From positions 1 to 64,000 of the forward strand of contig NZ_BJXB01000005.1 of NCBI RefSeq assembly GCF_007990775.1: a stretch of DNA of 64,000 nucleotides, read 5' to 3'. The translations under genes and the position numbers were made by a program. A model generated the notes under the pieces. That model saw only the letters and a list, made by a program, of their open reading frames with translations, did no database searches and had not been told where the DNA came from. Source of the stretch: Deinococcus cellulosilyticus NBRC 106333 = KACC 11606. Lineage in GTDB: Bacteria > Deinococcota > Deinococci > Deinococcales > Deinococcaceae. Shown one piece after another: positions 33,717 to 41,695 of the stretch; position 1 is the stretch's first letter; every line of letters starts with the position of its first letter.

Positions 33717-35498
33717 GTGAAATCCCTCAGAACGCTGCTTTATGCGCTTTTGTGTTTAAGTCTGATTCCAGCGTTGATTCTGGGCTGGAACCGCATTCAA
33801 TTTGAGCGGGCCCAGCAGGTGACGGTGCTGACCATGGACATGCCCACCCTGCACGACCAGGCCCTTGCCCTTGGCAAAACCGACGATGAGTTGCTCTCCG
33901 AATACCGGAAGCGTGGGGTGAACGGTCTGGCCATTTACGAGGACATGGTCAAAGACCGCATTGACCGGGGAGAACTCATGATGGTCGGGGGTTATGCCCT
34001 GATGGCCCTGCACCCCGAGGCGAAGTTGCGTCCCAACTGGGCGTACTACCGCAGCCTGAAACCCGGGTCAGCAGAGGATCTGGTGACCCGCTACACCCTG
34101 AAATCCGAGAAGGCAGAGGTCGCCGGTCAAACGTGGTACGGCTTCCCGGTGGACCTCGCCTCCTATCCTGCAGGCCCCAACCTTGAAGAGATCAACCGCC
34201 GCAAGAGTGAAGGCTGGGTGGTGAGCTACCGTCCCTGGAACCACCCTGCGGTGATCCGTCCCGAGCAGTACCTTCCTGATGTACCCATCCTGATTTTCAA
34301 CGGCCTGAACCTCTACAATTACGACCACCCTGAAAACCAGGAGCCCTATCTGGAGGCCATCCGCAAGTCGGGTGCTGCCGTGGGCCTGATCGAGTTCACC
34401 GAGCAGAAAGGCCTCTCCGACATGGCGAGGGTGCTGCCTGCGGTGCGGGTGTTCAGCCTGAGCCGGGATTACCAGGCGACCCTTGATCCCGAGGAGTTCG
34501 GCTCCAAGGTGGTGCTCGGGGCGCGTGAGCGGTACATGCAGGTGCTTTACGTGCGGCCTTTCAACACCATCGAAGACACCAACCTGATGATCGACAAGGT
34601 GATGAAGGGGCTGGAACTCGCCAGCATTCGTCTGGGCCAGCCCACACCTGAGGATTACCACCCCAGCACACTGCTGCGTGCCCTGAGCTGCGTGGGTCCT
34701 CTGGTGGCCTTGCTGCTGGTGGTGATGTCTTATCCATTGCAATGGCTGGGTCGTCTGGCTGGACTGGGCACCCTCGGTCTGGCTGTGGTGGTGGCCGGTC
34801 CCAACCTGATGGCTTTCTCCCTGCTTGCCGCCATGGTGTTTCCTGCACTGGGCTTTCTGCTTTACCGCAAGACCCCCTGGGACTGGCTGAGGGCCACCCT
34901 GATCAGCTTCATGGGGGTGTTCTTCCTGACGGCCATCGGGACCACCCGTGGAGGCATGCTGGGTCTGGACCCTTTTGAAGGGGTTTCCCTGACCCTTCTG
35001 ATGCCCGTGGCCCTGTACCTGGGCAGCCTGTTTCCCGACCAGGACATCCGCAAGACCCTCAGCGACCTGTACAACACCAAAATTCAGGCTGGAGACCTTG
35101 TGGTGGCCGGAATCGGTCTGGTGGTGATTGCCCTGGTGGTGCTTCGCCGTGGAAATGCCACAGGGGCCAGTGTGTCCGAGGCGGAAGCCGCCCTGCGGGA
35201 GTTCTTGCAAAACGGCATGGTCCGTCCGCGCTTCAAGGACATCATGGGGCACCCTGCTGCCATTCTGGGCCTGAGCGGGCATTTCCCGCCTTACATCACC
35301 ATCGCATTCATGACGGTGGGGGTGATTGGTCAGGCCAGTCTGGTCAACACCTTTGAGCACTTCCACACGCCCCTCCTGATCAGTCTGCTGCGTGCCGTGA
35401 ATGGTGTGGCTTTTGGGGCAGTGGTTGGCTTTGTGCTGCTGCCCATCGTGCGCTGGCTTGTGAACTGGTTCAAGCAGTACCGGGTGGTGCGGGCATGA
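33717..35498 (+). CDS. DUF5693-type multi-pass membrane protein coupled to CsaB
   Basis: 593 residues. One N-terminal membrane segment (about 5-22), an outside domain of about 300 residues, then eight or so membrane segments from about 325 to the end. I recognise it as the DUF5693 type from its layout and its link to csaB. It probably helps make or export the wall polysaccharide that CsaB pyruvylates; the biochemical role is unknown. Start GTG 33717 fits the hydrophobic N-terminus; the nearest purine-rich stretch (GAGGAAGG) is rather far upstream. The csaB start overlaps its stop by four bases (ATGA), so the two are translated together. Confidence 0.8.
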   Translation: MKSLRTLLYALLCLSLIPALILGWNRIQFERAQQVTVLTMDMPTLHDQALALGKTDDELLSEYRKRGVNGLAIYEDMVKDRIDRGELMMVGGYALMALHPEAKLRPNWAYYRSLKPGSAEDLVTRYTLKSEKAEVAGQTWYGFPVDLASYPAGPNLEEINRRKSEGWVVSYRPWNHPAVIRPEQYLPDVPILIFNGLNLYNYDHPENQEPYLEAIRKSGAAVGLIEFTEQKGLSDMARVLPAVRVFSLSRDYQATLDPEEFGSKVVLGARERYMQVLYVRPFNTIEDTNLMIDKVMKGLELASIRLGQPTPEDYHPSTLLRALSCVGPLVALLLVVMSYPLQWLGRLAGLGTLGLAVVVAGPNLMAFSLLAAMVFPALGFLLYRKTPWDWLRATLISFMGVFFLTAIGTTRGGMLGLDPFEGVSLTLLMPVALYLGSLFPDQDIRKTLSDLYNTKIQAGDLVVAGIGLVVIALVVLRRGNATGASVSEAEAALREFLQNGMVRPRFKDIMGHPAAILGLSGHFPPYITIAFMTVGVIGQASLVNTFEHFHTPLLISLLRAVNGVAFGAVVGFVLLPIVRWLVNWFKQYRVVRA

Positions 35499-36481
35499 AA
35501 GTGCTGCTCAGCGGTTACTACGGATTCGACAACACTGGAGATGAGGCCATCTTGCTGGCCATCACCCGTGAACTGAAGGCCATGGGTCATGAGCCCTGGG
35601 TGCTCAGCAACAACCCTGACCAGACCGAGGCCTTCACCGGAGCAAAGGCGTTCCCTCGCATGAAACCTCTGGGCTTGCTCTCTGCTCTGGCAGGGTGCCA
35701 GGTGCTGCTTTCCGGTGGGGGAGGCCTCCTGCAGGACAAAACCAGCAGCCGCAACCTCACCTATTACCTGACTGTGATCCAGACGGCAAAGATGCTGGGC
35801 AAGCGGGTGGCGGTCTTCAACCAGAGCATCGGACCCCTGACCGAAGAAGGCAAAAAGCGCATTCAGGGACCCCTGGCCCGCACGGTCAACATCGTGCGGG
35901 ACCAGAAAAGCAAAAACCTGCTGGAAAGCCTGGGGCTGCAAGCCCATCTGGGGGGTGATCCTGCCCTCCTCCTGAAACCCTCAAAGACCCTGCCCAGAGA
36001 CCCCAACCGCATTGTGATTGCCCCCAGAGGGGACGAAAAGGACATCACGGACCGCCTGAAACCCGTGGTGCGGGACCTGACTGCAAGGGGCTTTAGGGTG
36101 CAGATCATCTCTTTTCACCCCCATGTGGACGATGTGGCCGCACGTGCCCTTGAGCAGGCCGGGCAGAATGTGGAGGTGCTCTCCACCAGTGATCCACAGC
36201 TGGCCCTCGATCAGATTTCTGCTGCCGGGCACGTGATCGGCGTGCGCCTGCATGCGGTCATTCTGGCCGCAGCTGCACGGGTCAAATTCACCGGCATCCA
36301 CTATGATCCCAAAGTGGAGGGTTTTTGCGATGACGCCCTGATGCCCACCTTCCCCAGAGATTTCAACCCATCTGAACTGCTGCACACCATCATCCGGGAC
36401 GCCAGACCCGACTGGACAGGTGTGGAAGCCATGACCCTCAGGGCCAGAGAGAGTTTCAGGCTGGCTGTGGAAGGCAAGTAA
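35495..36481 (+). CDS. csaB: Polysaccharide pyruvyl transferase CsaB
   Basis: 328 residues. Transfers pyruvate from PEP as a ketal onto the secondary wall polysaccharide, making the ligand for SLH-domain S-layer proteins. Family features: YYGFDNTGDEAILLAI (7-22), LLSGGGGLLQDKTS near 70, FNQSIGPL near 110, GGDPALLL near 153 and HVIGVRLHAVILAAA near 247 with the catalytic-type RLHA. Start overlaps the upstream gene as ATGA. Deinococcus and Thermus anchor SLH proteins this way, so the pair points to envelope assembly. The TCAGC repeat element begins five bases past the stop. Confidence 0.92.
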   Translation: MKVLLSGYYGFDNTGDEAILLAITRELKAMGHEPWVLSNNPDQTEAFTGAKAFPRMKPLGLLSALAGCQVLLSGGGGLLQDKTSSRNLTYYLTVIQTAKMLGKRVAVFNQSIGPLTEEGKKRIQGPLARTVNIVRDQKSKNLLESLGLQAHLGGDPALLLKPSKTLPRDPNRIVIAPRGDEKDITDRLKPVVRDLTARGFRVQIISFHPHVDDVAARALEQAGQNVEVLSTSDPQLALDQISAAGHVIGVRLHAVILAAAARVKFTGIHYDPKVEGFCDDALMPTFPRDFNPSELLHTIIRDARPDWTGVEAMTLRARESFRLAVEGK

Positions 36482-36485
36482 AAGC

Positions 36486-36668
36486 GATCAGCAATCAGCT
36501 TTCAGCGGTCAGCAAGCTGTGAAGCATTGGGGGATGAAACCTGTCACCGGACACGGAAGCATCCCCCAATTTTCATTCCTGCAATCTGCTGATGCTGGAC
36601 CTTCATATGCTCAAAAGCATCTTCCAGAGATGTTTTTGCTGACTGCTGACGGCTGAAAGCTGATCGCT
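36486..36668. repeat. Inverted micro-repeat element, TCAGCNN word (type example)
   Basis: Left arm starts GATCAGCAATCAGCTTTCAG (36486-36515) and right arm starts GCTGACTGCTGACGGCTGAA (36638-36668). The arms, about 31 bases each, match as inverse copies with few mismatches. It fills the whole spacer: left arm five bases from the csaB stop, right arm two from the stop of the convergent NHL gene. A hairpin terminator lies inside. Confidence 0.85.
36526..36573. terminator. Terminator between csaB and the convergent NHL gene
   Basis: Perfect 11-base stem ATTGGGGGATG / CATCCCCCAAT followed by TTTTC, enclosed by the inverted micro-repeat arms. Confidence 0.7.
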
Positions 36669-36669
36669 C

Positions 36670-37710
36670 CTAGGGCAGAGGCACCTGACGGATGCGGCGG
36701 TAAGGTTGCGGCTCGTTTCCTCCGTTTCCATCCGCCACGAACAGGGCAGAGCCTCCGGGTTTCACATCGATTCCTTCCTGACCATAGAACTGGGCTTCGA
36801 GCAGTGGGCCATCTTTGAATCCAGCCGTTCCACTGCCTGCGATGGTGCTGACTTTGCCCCCACTGATCTTGCGGATGCGATGGTTTCCATTGTCTGACAC
36901 ATACACGTTTCCGGCACCGTCCACTGCCAGATCCTGAAGGCCTTTGAACAGGGCTTCAGAGAGGTTGCCATCTTTGTACCCACCGGGTCCACACACGCCC
37001 GCGAAGGTCGTCACCACCCCGGCAGGGGTCACCCGCCGGACACAGTTGTTGCCAGAATCTGCCACCAGCACATCACTTCCAAGCACGGCAAGGCCATAAG
37101 GGGTGTTGAAATTGGCTCCATCCCCTGTGCCATCCTGGTAAGCTCCAGGGCCACGCAATCCGGCCAGTTGCACAACTTCGGGATTTGCCCCACTCAGGTC
37201 GATGCGCATGATCACGTTGTTCGTGCGGTCAGAGAGGTAAATTCTGCCATCTGCGGCCACCACCAGCCCACGCTCCCGACCTTCGTTGATGTTGTCCACC
37301 GGAATGGTGTGGTTCCCGTTGCTGACATCAATCTTCCACAGGCTGCTTCTGGGTTGTCCGGTGCTGTCCCTGTCGGTGCTGACATACAGAAAGCCCATGT
37401 GGTAATCGATCCCAAATGGCCTGCTGAAGGTGGGATCGGTGAACAGTGTGCTCACGGTGCCATCTGGTGTGATTTTGCGGATGCGTCCGGGGTTGTCGTC
37501 ATGGAAGTCGGCAACATAGAGGTTTCCGGCATCATCGAAAGCCAGGTTGACCGGGTTGTGAAACTGGGCAGCAGCACCTTTGCCATCTGCGGTGCCTTCT
37601 GTCCCACTTCCTGCAAAGGTGCTGACCTGCGGTATGGGAACAGGGTTGGAGGGGTTGCAGGAAAAGAACAGGCCTGCACTGAGTGCCGCAAAAACCAGCC
37701 ATCGTCTCAT
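36670..37710 (-). CDS. NHL-repeat beta-propeller lipoprotein
   Basis: 346 residues. Lipoprotein signal MRRWLVFAALSAGLFFSC with lipid Cys at 18. The mature part is about six NHL repeats, e.g. FAGSGTEGTADGKGAAAQFH, NPVNLAFDDAGNLYVADF, GLAVLGSDVLVADSGNNCVRR and LAVDGAGNVYVSDNGNHRIRK. These fold as a beta-propeller, usually a binding platform. Extracytoplasmic, membrane-anchored; ligand unknown. ATG 37710 has AAGGAGG upstream. Glucokinase lies upstream on the same strand beyond a terminator. Confidence 0.88.
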   Translation of the reverse strand: MRRWLVFAALSAGLFFSCNPSNPVPIPQVSTFAGSGTEGTADGKGAAAQFHNPVNLAFDDAGNLYVADFHDDNPGRIRKITPDGTVSTLFTDPTFSRPFGIDYHMGFLYVSTDRDSTGQPRSSLWKIDVSNGNHTIPVDNINEGRERGLVVAADGRIYLSDRTNNVIMRIDLSGANPEVVQLAGLRGPGAYQDGTGDGANFNTPYGLAVLGSDVLVADSGNNCVRRVTPAGVVTTFAGVCGPGGYKDGNLSEALFKGLQDLAVDGAGNVYVSDNGNHRIRKISGGKVSTIAGSGTAGFKDGPLLEAQFYGQEGIDVKPGGSALFVADGNGGNEPQPYRRIRQVPLP

Positions 37711-37804
37711 GTGAAACCTCCTTGCAGAACTTTCACACGCCGGGGCAGAGGGCAGGAAAAAGGCGTGGTTCTCTCAGAATAGCTGTTTCTGGCTCTGCGT
37801 ACTG

Positions 37805-37840
37805 CAAAAACAAACACCCCTTCCAGAATGGAAGGGGTGT
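37805..37840 (-). terminator. Terminator of the glucokinase operon
   Basis: Perfect 11-base stem ACACCCCTTCC / GGAAGGGGTGT followed on the minus strand by TTGTTTTTG. Confidence 0.85.
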
Positions 37841-37857
37841 CTTGATGAGCAGAAGGT

Positions 37858-38745
37858 TTAGAACTTGCGTCCAGCGAGGGCTGCGCCAATCACGCCAGCA
37901 TCGGTGCCAAGGGCGGCCAGACGGATTTCAGGGCGCACATCAAAGTTGCCCAGTCGGTCAATGGCCACATCCCGCACGAAGTTGATGAAGTAATCTCCGA
38001 CGCTGCTGACCCCACCCCCGAGCACGAACACTTCAGGGTCGATGGTGAGCTGCAGGTTGGCGACCAGCGTACCGATGTGGGTCATGGCGGTTTCCACCAC
38101 ACGTTTTGCAATGGGGTGACCGTCCTGCGCAAGCTGGAAGGCTTCTGCAGTGGTGGTGGGCTTGTTGAGGGCAAAGCTGGCATCTCTGGCAATGGCAGTG
38201 CCGCTGCAGAGGGCTTCAAGGCCACCGACCACGCCGGAACCCGCGACGGTGCCATAAGGCAGGGCGGTCACGTGACCGATTTCTCCGCCCACACCGTGCG
38301 CCCCACGGATGACGCGGCCATTCAGCACGATGCCCCCACCGATCCCGGTGGAGATGGTGATGAACACGCTGGAGTCGGTGCCGCGACCTGCACCGTACAC
38401 CCCTTCACCGAGGGCGGCGGCGTTGGCGTCGTTCTCGATGTCCACGTGCATGTTCAGTTTCTCAGCGAGGTAGCTGCGCACAGGCACATTTTCAAAACCG
38501 TAAATGTTGGGGGCAAATTTCACCATGCCCTGTTTGAAATCCAGAGGCCCGGGGAGACCCACGCCGACGGTTTCCAGGTCAGGCACGTGCTGCCTGAGTT
38601 CTTCCACCTGTCTTGCGATTTGATCCAGAACGCTGACCCAGCCGTCTTTGGGGGTGGGTTCCACGCTCTTATGGGTGATGCTGCCTTCCTGCACCACTGC
38701 AACTGCAATCTTGGTGCCTCCTAGGTCTACGCCGATCAGTGACAT
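37858..38745 (-). CDS. ROK family glucokinase
   Basis: 295 residues. Phosphorylates glucose (perhaps other hexoses) with ATP. DLGGTKIAVA at 6-15, catalytic Asp in IENDANAAALGE near 105, STGIGGGIVLNG near 132 and GEIGH near 155. The zinc motif CxCGxxGC expected after GEIGH is replaced by AGSGVVGG, so all three cysteines are gone. Its ATG overlaps the last base of the thioesterase stop (TAATG), with AGGAGG before it. Glucose is the usual substrate of short ROK kinases, but not proven here. Confidence 0.88.
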   Translation of the reverse strand: MSLIGVDLGGTKIAVAVVQEGSITHKSVEPTPKDGWVSVLDQIARQVEELRQHVPDLETVGVGLPGPLDFKQGMVKFAPNIYGFENVPVRSYLAEKLNMHVDIENDANAAALGEGVYGAGRGTDSSVFITISTGIGGGIVLNGRVIRGAHGVGGEIGHVTALPYGTVAGSGVVGGLEALCSGTAIARDASFALNKPTTTAEAFQLAQDGHPIAKRVVETAMTHIGTLVANLQLTIDPEVFVLGGGVSSVGDYFINFVRDVAIDRLGNFDVRPEIRLAALGTDAGVIGAALAGRKF

Positions 38746-39155
38746 TAAACTTCCTCCTGTGGGGTCAAAAAGCGGGACAGAAATTCCCTGACAGGGTCAG
38801 GGAGCACGGCAGAGCTCATGGTCTGGGGATCAATCCCGACCTGCACGCTTCTGGCAGTGGTGCACACCACGCCATCTGCCAGAACCTGATAGGCCATCTC
38901 GAAACTGCTCTTTCCGATGCGAACAATTTTCGTTTCAACCTGCACACGCTGCCCCAGCTTGATTTCGCGTTTGAAATCCAGGCTGATGTGGGCCAGCACG
39001 AAATTGAAATTCGGGATGCCTGCCAGTCTCGCTTCGGTGACCAGCTGCATGCGGGCCACTTCCAGGTACTGCACATAGGCAGCATTGTTGATGTGACCCA
39101 GCATGTCGGTATCTCCGAACCGGATCTGGATGTCAGTGACGAGTGGGCTGGGCAT
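38745..39155 (-). CDS. Acyl-CoA thioesterase (4HBT hotdog fold)
   Basis: 136 residues with the 4-hydroxybenzoyl-CoA-thioesterase pattern: IRFGDTDMLGHINNAAYVQYLE near 10-32 (given as the motif GDTDMLGHINN with catalytic Asp), then AHISLDFKREI and TKIVRIGKSSFEM. YbgC/FcbC-like; it would cleave short- or medium-chain acyl-CoA. ATG 39155 has TACACT seven bases upstream, so it is probably leaderless; the frame's earlier codons lie across the promoter. First gene of a two-gene unit with the ROK glucokinase, sharing one base. Confidence 0.87.
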   Translation of the reverse strand: MPSPLVTDIQIRFGDTDMLGHINNAAYVQYLEVARMQLVTEARLAGIPNFNFVLAHISLDFKREIKLGQRVQVETKIVRIGKSSFEMAYQVLADGVVCTTARSVQVGIDPQTMSSAVLPDPVREFLSRFLTPQEEV

Positions 39156-39313
39156 ACGCTTCAGTGTAACAAGGCCACTTCGTGTTTGACGATAACAAAG
39201 ATAAATGTCTAGATGCGGTTGGGCTGAGAAAGTGCTTTCAGGTGTTTGCACCCATCAGAATCCCACAGCGACCCCACATCAACACCAGCCAAACTTCTTT
39301 ATACTGATTCCTG

Positions 39314-39640
39314 ATGAAACGCCCTCCCATCCTCATGGTTCTTTTAAGTGTTCTGGCCGGGCTGGGCATCATTCAGATGACGGTGCTGATCGGGTACAGC
39401 ATTTACCGCACCGTGGAATTCCATCAGCAGATCGGGGAACTCGAATCCAGGGTGGCCCTTTTGAAGCAGGACGTCGATGACCTCAAAAACATGCGCCAGA
39501 AATCCTTCAATCCTGAATTCCTGCGGCAGCTTGCCCGCTGCCAGGGTTTTGTGGGCGAAAACGAAGAGGTTCTGGTGGACAACAAGGCCCTGCAGGATGT
39601 CAATGAGGCGGAGTGCAGGTTGCCTGTTTTAAGGCCATAA
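39314..39640 (+). CDS. Single-pass membrane protein with coiled coil
   Basis: 108 residues. A membrane segment at about 6-32 (ILMVLLSVLAGLGIIQMTVL) followed by a coiled-coil stretch (38-62: FHQQIGELESRVALLKQDVD). The layout resembles small septum-formation-type (FtsL/DivIC-like) proteins, but there is no sequence evidence for that. ATG 39314 has TATACT eight bases upstream, so probably leaderless. A repeat element begins directly after its stop codon. Confidence 0.65.
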   Translation: MKRPPILMVLLSVLAGLGIIQMTVLIGYSIYRTVEFHQQIGELESRVALLKQDVDDLKNMRQKSFNPEFLRQLARCQGFVGENEEVLVDNKALQDVNEAECRLPVLRP

Positions 39641-39812
39641 AGCGGTCAGCGATCAGCCTTCAGCGGTCAGAGAAAAACACTGTGTCTTTGAAATGTATGC
39701 CTGGACAGCATTTCGAAGTGCTGGTGGCAAAAAAAGCTGATTCATGCCGGTCCAACAGCTCAGAGCACTCAGAGGCTTTTGGCTGATCGCTGACCGCTGA
39801 AAGCTGACGGCT
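39641..39812. repeat. Inverted micro-repeat element, TCAGCNN word
   Basis: Left arm from 39641 (AGCGGTCAGCGATCAGCC then TTCAGCGGTCAG), right arm 39781-39812 (GGCTGATCGCTGACCGCTGA and on). AGCGGTCAGCGATCAGCC occurs exactly in inverse. The left arm touches the stop codon at 39638-39640; the right arm runs to within six bases of the -10 box of the next gene. Confidence 0.85.
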
Positions 39813-39830
39813 CATGGTATAACCAGTCTC

Positions 39831-40895
39831 GTGCTAGCTGACCTTGTGCGTATTGCCCAGACGCCCGCCCCCTCCCATCAGGAACACCAGCGGGCTGCCC
39901 TGATTGCTGCCATGTGGCAGGAACTCGGGTACACCCCGCAGCAGGATGAGGTGGGAAATGTCTTCTTGAAACTCGGTCCCACCGAGGGGAAGGCCTTGCT
40001 GCTCAGTGCCCACCTGGACACAGTTTTTGGGTTTGATGTGCCTCATGTGGTGCAGGAAAGAAATGGCCGTCTGGTGGGTCCCGGGGTGGGGGACAACAGC
40101 GCAAGCCTCACCGTTCTGACCCGGTTTCTGAAGACCCTCAAAGCAGATCAGCTTCGCAAGCCCCTGTGGGTGCTTGCCAATGTCGGCGAGGAAGGCCTCG
40201 GGGACCTGAAGGGCATCAAGCACTTTCTGCAGCACCACCACCAGGGCATCCACCGTTATGTTGCGCTGGATGGCTACCTGGGCATGGTGGTGACCCAGAC
40301 CGTGGGGTCCAAACGTTACAAAGTCACCTTCAAAACCCCCGGAGGGCACTCCTGGGGAGACAACGCCCCTTCTGCAGTGCATGCGCTGGGTGCAGCCATT
40401 GCCCAGCTTTATGCCATGCAGATTCCCAGAGAGCCCCGCACCACTTTGAATGTGGGGACGGTTTCAGGGGGCACCAGCGTGAACACCATTGCCGGACACG
40501 CAGAATTCCTGCTGGACCTGCGTTCCCTGGACGTGCACAACCTGACCCATCTGGAAGCAAAAGCCCTGGATGTGATCCGCAATGCTGCCCGTGAAGTGGG
40601 GGCCAGTGTGGACCTGGAACGGGTGGGGAACCGGCCTGCGGGTGACCTGCAAAACCACGACCTTGTGCGCCTGATCAAATCTGCAGGGTCAAGGCTGGAT
40701 CTGGATTTCCGTCAGGTGGCCAGCAGCACGGATGCCAATGCTGCTGTGACTTACGGCATTCCTGCGGTGGCAATGGGCGTGTACCTCGGTGGCAATGCCC
40801 ACAGGCAGGACGAATGGGTGCAGCCTTCCAGCATGAAGACCGGTCTGGCCCTGCTGCAGCAGGTGGTGGAGGCTTACCAGAAACTGCCTGAGTAA
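39831..40895 (+). CDS. M20-type zinc peptidase
   Basis: 354 residues. Di-zinc aminoacylase/carboxypeptidase-type hydrolase. SAHLDTVFG near 61-69 (His and Asp ligands), GVGDNSASLTVL near 86 (bridging Asp), GEEGLGDLKG near 122 (catalytic Glu and ligand), the dimer domain with PGGHSWGDNAPSAVHALG near 170, and a late His in YLGGNAHRQDEW. No signal peptide, so cytosolic peptide or amino-acid amide cleavage. Start GTG 39831 follows TATAAC by seven bases; the upstream part of this promoter lies in the repeat arm. Ends before a strong terminator. Confidence 0.88.
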   Translation: MLADLVRIAQTPAPSHQEHQRAALIAAMWQELGYTPQQDEVGNVFLKLGPTEGKALLLSAHLDTVFGFDVPHVVQERNGRLVGPGVGDNSASLTVLTRFLKTLKADQLRKPLWVLANVGEEGLGDLKGIKHFLQHHHQGIHRYVALDGYLGMVVTQTVGSKRYKVTFKTPGGHSWGDNAPSAVHALGAAIAQLYAMQIPREPRTTLNVGTVSGGTSVNTIAGHAEFLLDLRSLDVHNLTHLEAKALDVIRNAAREVGASVDLERVGNRPAGDLQNHDLVRLIKSAGSRLDLDFRQVASSTDANAAVTYGIPAVAMGVYLGGNAHRQDEWVQPSSMKTGLALLQQVVEAYQKLPE

Positions 40896-40941
40896 GGTTG
40901 GGTTGCCGCTCTGTCTCTGGGGATCTCCACTGGAATTGTAA

Positions 40942-40976
40942 GACCTGTTGCTGGCTGGCCCAGCCAGCAACAGGTC
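40942..40976 (+). terminator. Terminator of the M20 peptidase gene
   Basis: Perfect 17-base inverted repeat GACCTGTTGCTGGCTGG / CCAGCCAGCAACAGGTC around one central base, 47 bases after the stop. The T-run is weak. Confidence 0.7.
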
Positions 40977-41064
40977 CTGTGATTCGCGTCATTTCAGGAT
41001 CAGCTTGTTGTGCATAAGATGAGAGGGTAGCTCACAACTCAGGTTGCTACAGGAAGAAGGCCAC

Positions 41065-41520
41065 ATGAAACATCTGCGCAATTGGGTGCTCTCTGCTGCT
41101 GTGCTGCTGTCCACTTCTGCACTTGCCACCCCAGCAACGTCCATCTTCAAGTCCTACCAGACGGTTTTTGCGGAAGCTGGAAAACAACTTCCTGAAGCCG
41201 AACTCTGGGAAGGGGGCTTCACCTATTTTGATGAGTCCGGTGAAGAATGGTCCTGGGATTACGATGATCCCAACCTGACCGTGGAAGGTGAACACCTCGT
41301 CATCGTGGCCTTTGGCGATGGAGAAGTGCTCACCGATATGGATCTGGTGGTCACCGACGCTGCAGGCAATGTGCTGGGCAAAGACGCAGATGAGGACAAT
41401 TACGCCATTGTGGACTTCAAAGCCCCCGGAGGCACGATCACCATCACCATGAAGGCCTTTGAAACCAAACGGGCCAACGAAGGTTATGGCGGATACATGA
41501 TTTTCCGCCTCCCCAACTGA
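41065..41520 (+). CDS. Secreted hypothetical protein
   Basis: 151 residues. Signal peptide MKHLRNWVLSAAVLLSTSALA with likely cleavage near 23-24. The mature part is acidic and strand-rich (EGEHLVIVAFGDGEVLTDMD, VVTDAAGNVLGKDADEDNYA, then ITITMKAFET and a final GGYMIFRLPN), reminiscent of pre-peptidase C-terminal (PPC)-type beta sandwiches. Function not recognised. ATG 41065 has AGGAAGAAGG upstream. Monocistronic with its own terminator. Confidence 0.72.
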   Translation: MKHLRNWVLSAAVLLSTSALATPATSIFKSYQTVFAEAGKQLPEAELWEGGFTYFDESGEEWSWDYDDPNLTVEGEHLVIVAFGDGEVLTDMDLVVTDAAGNVLGKDADEDNYAIVDFKAPGGTITITMKAFETKRANEGYGGYMIFRLPN

Positions 41521-41542
41521 CCTCCAGTCCAGAACATCCGTA

Positions 41543-41578
41543 AAAATTCAGGTCTGGTGTTCCCCAGACCTGAATTTT
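41543..41578 (+). terminator. Terminator
   Basis: Perfect 15-base stem AAAATTCAGGTCTGG / CCAGACCTGAATTTT with a six-base loop. Confidence 0.85.
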
Positions 41579-41695
41579 GCATGAAACACTGGAATCGTGA
41601 GATGGAATGCATGATTTTTTCAATGTTTGAAACGTAAAAAAGGCTTCGCTCAATTGTGGATACAGCAATTTCGGCAGAAATGTTATCATGGGGGC

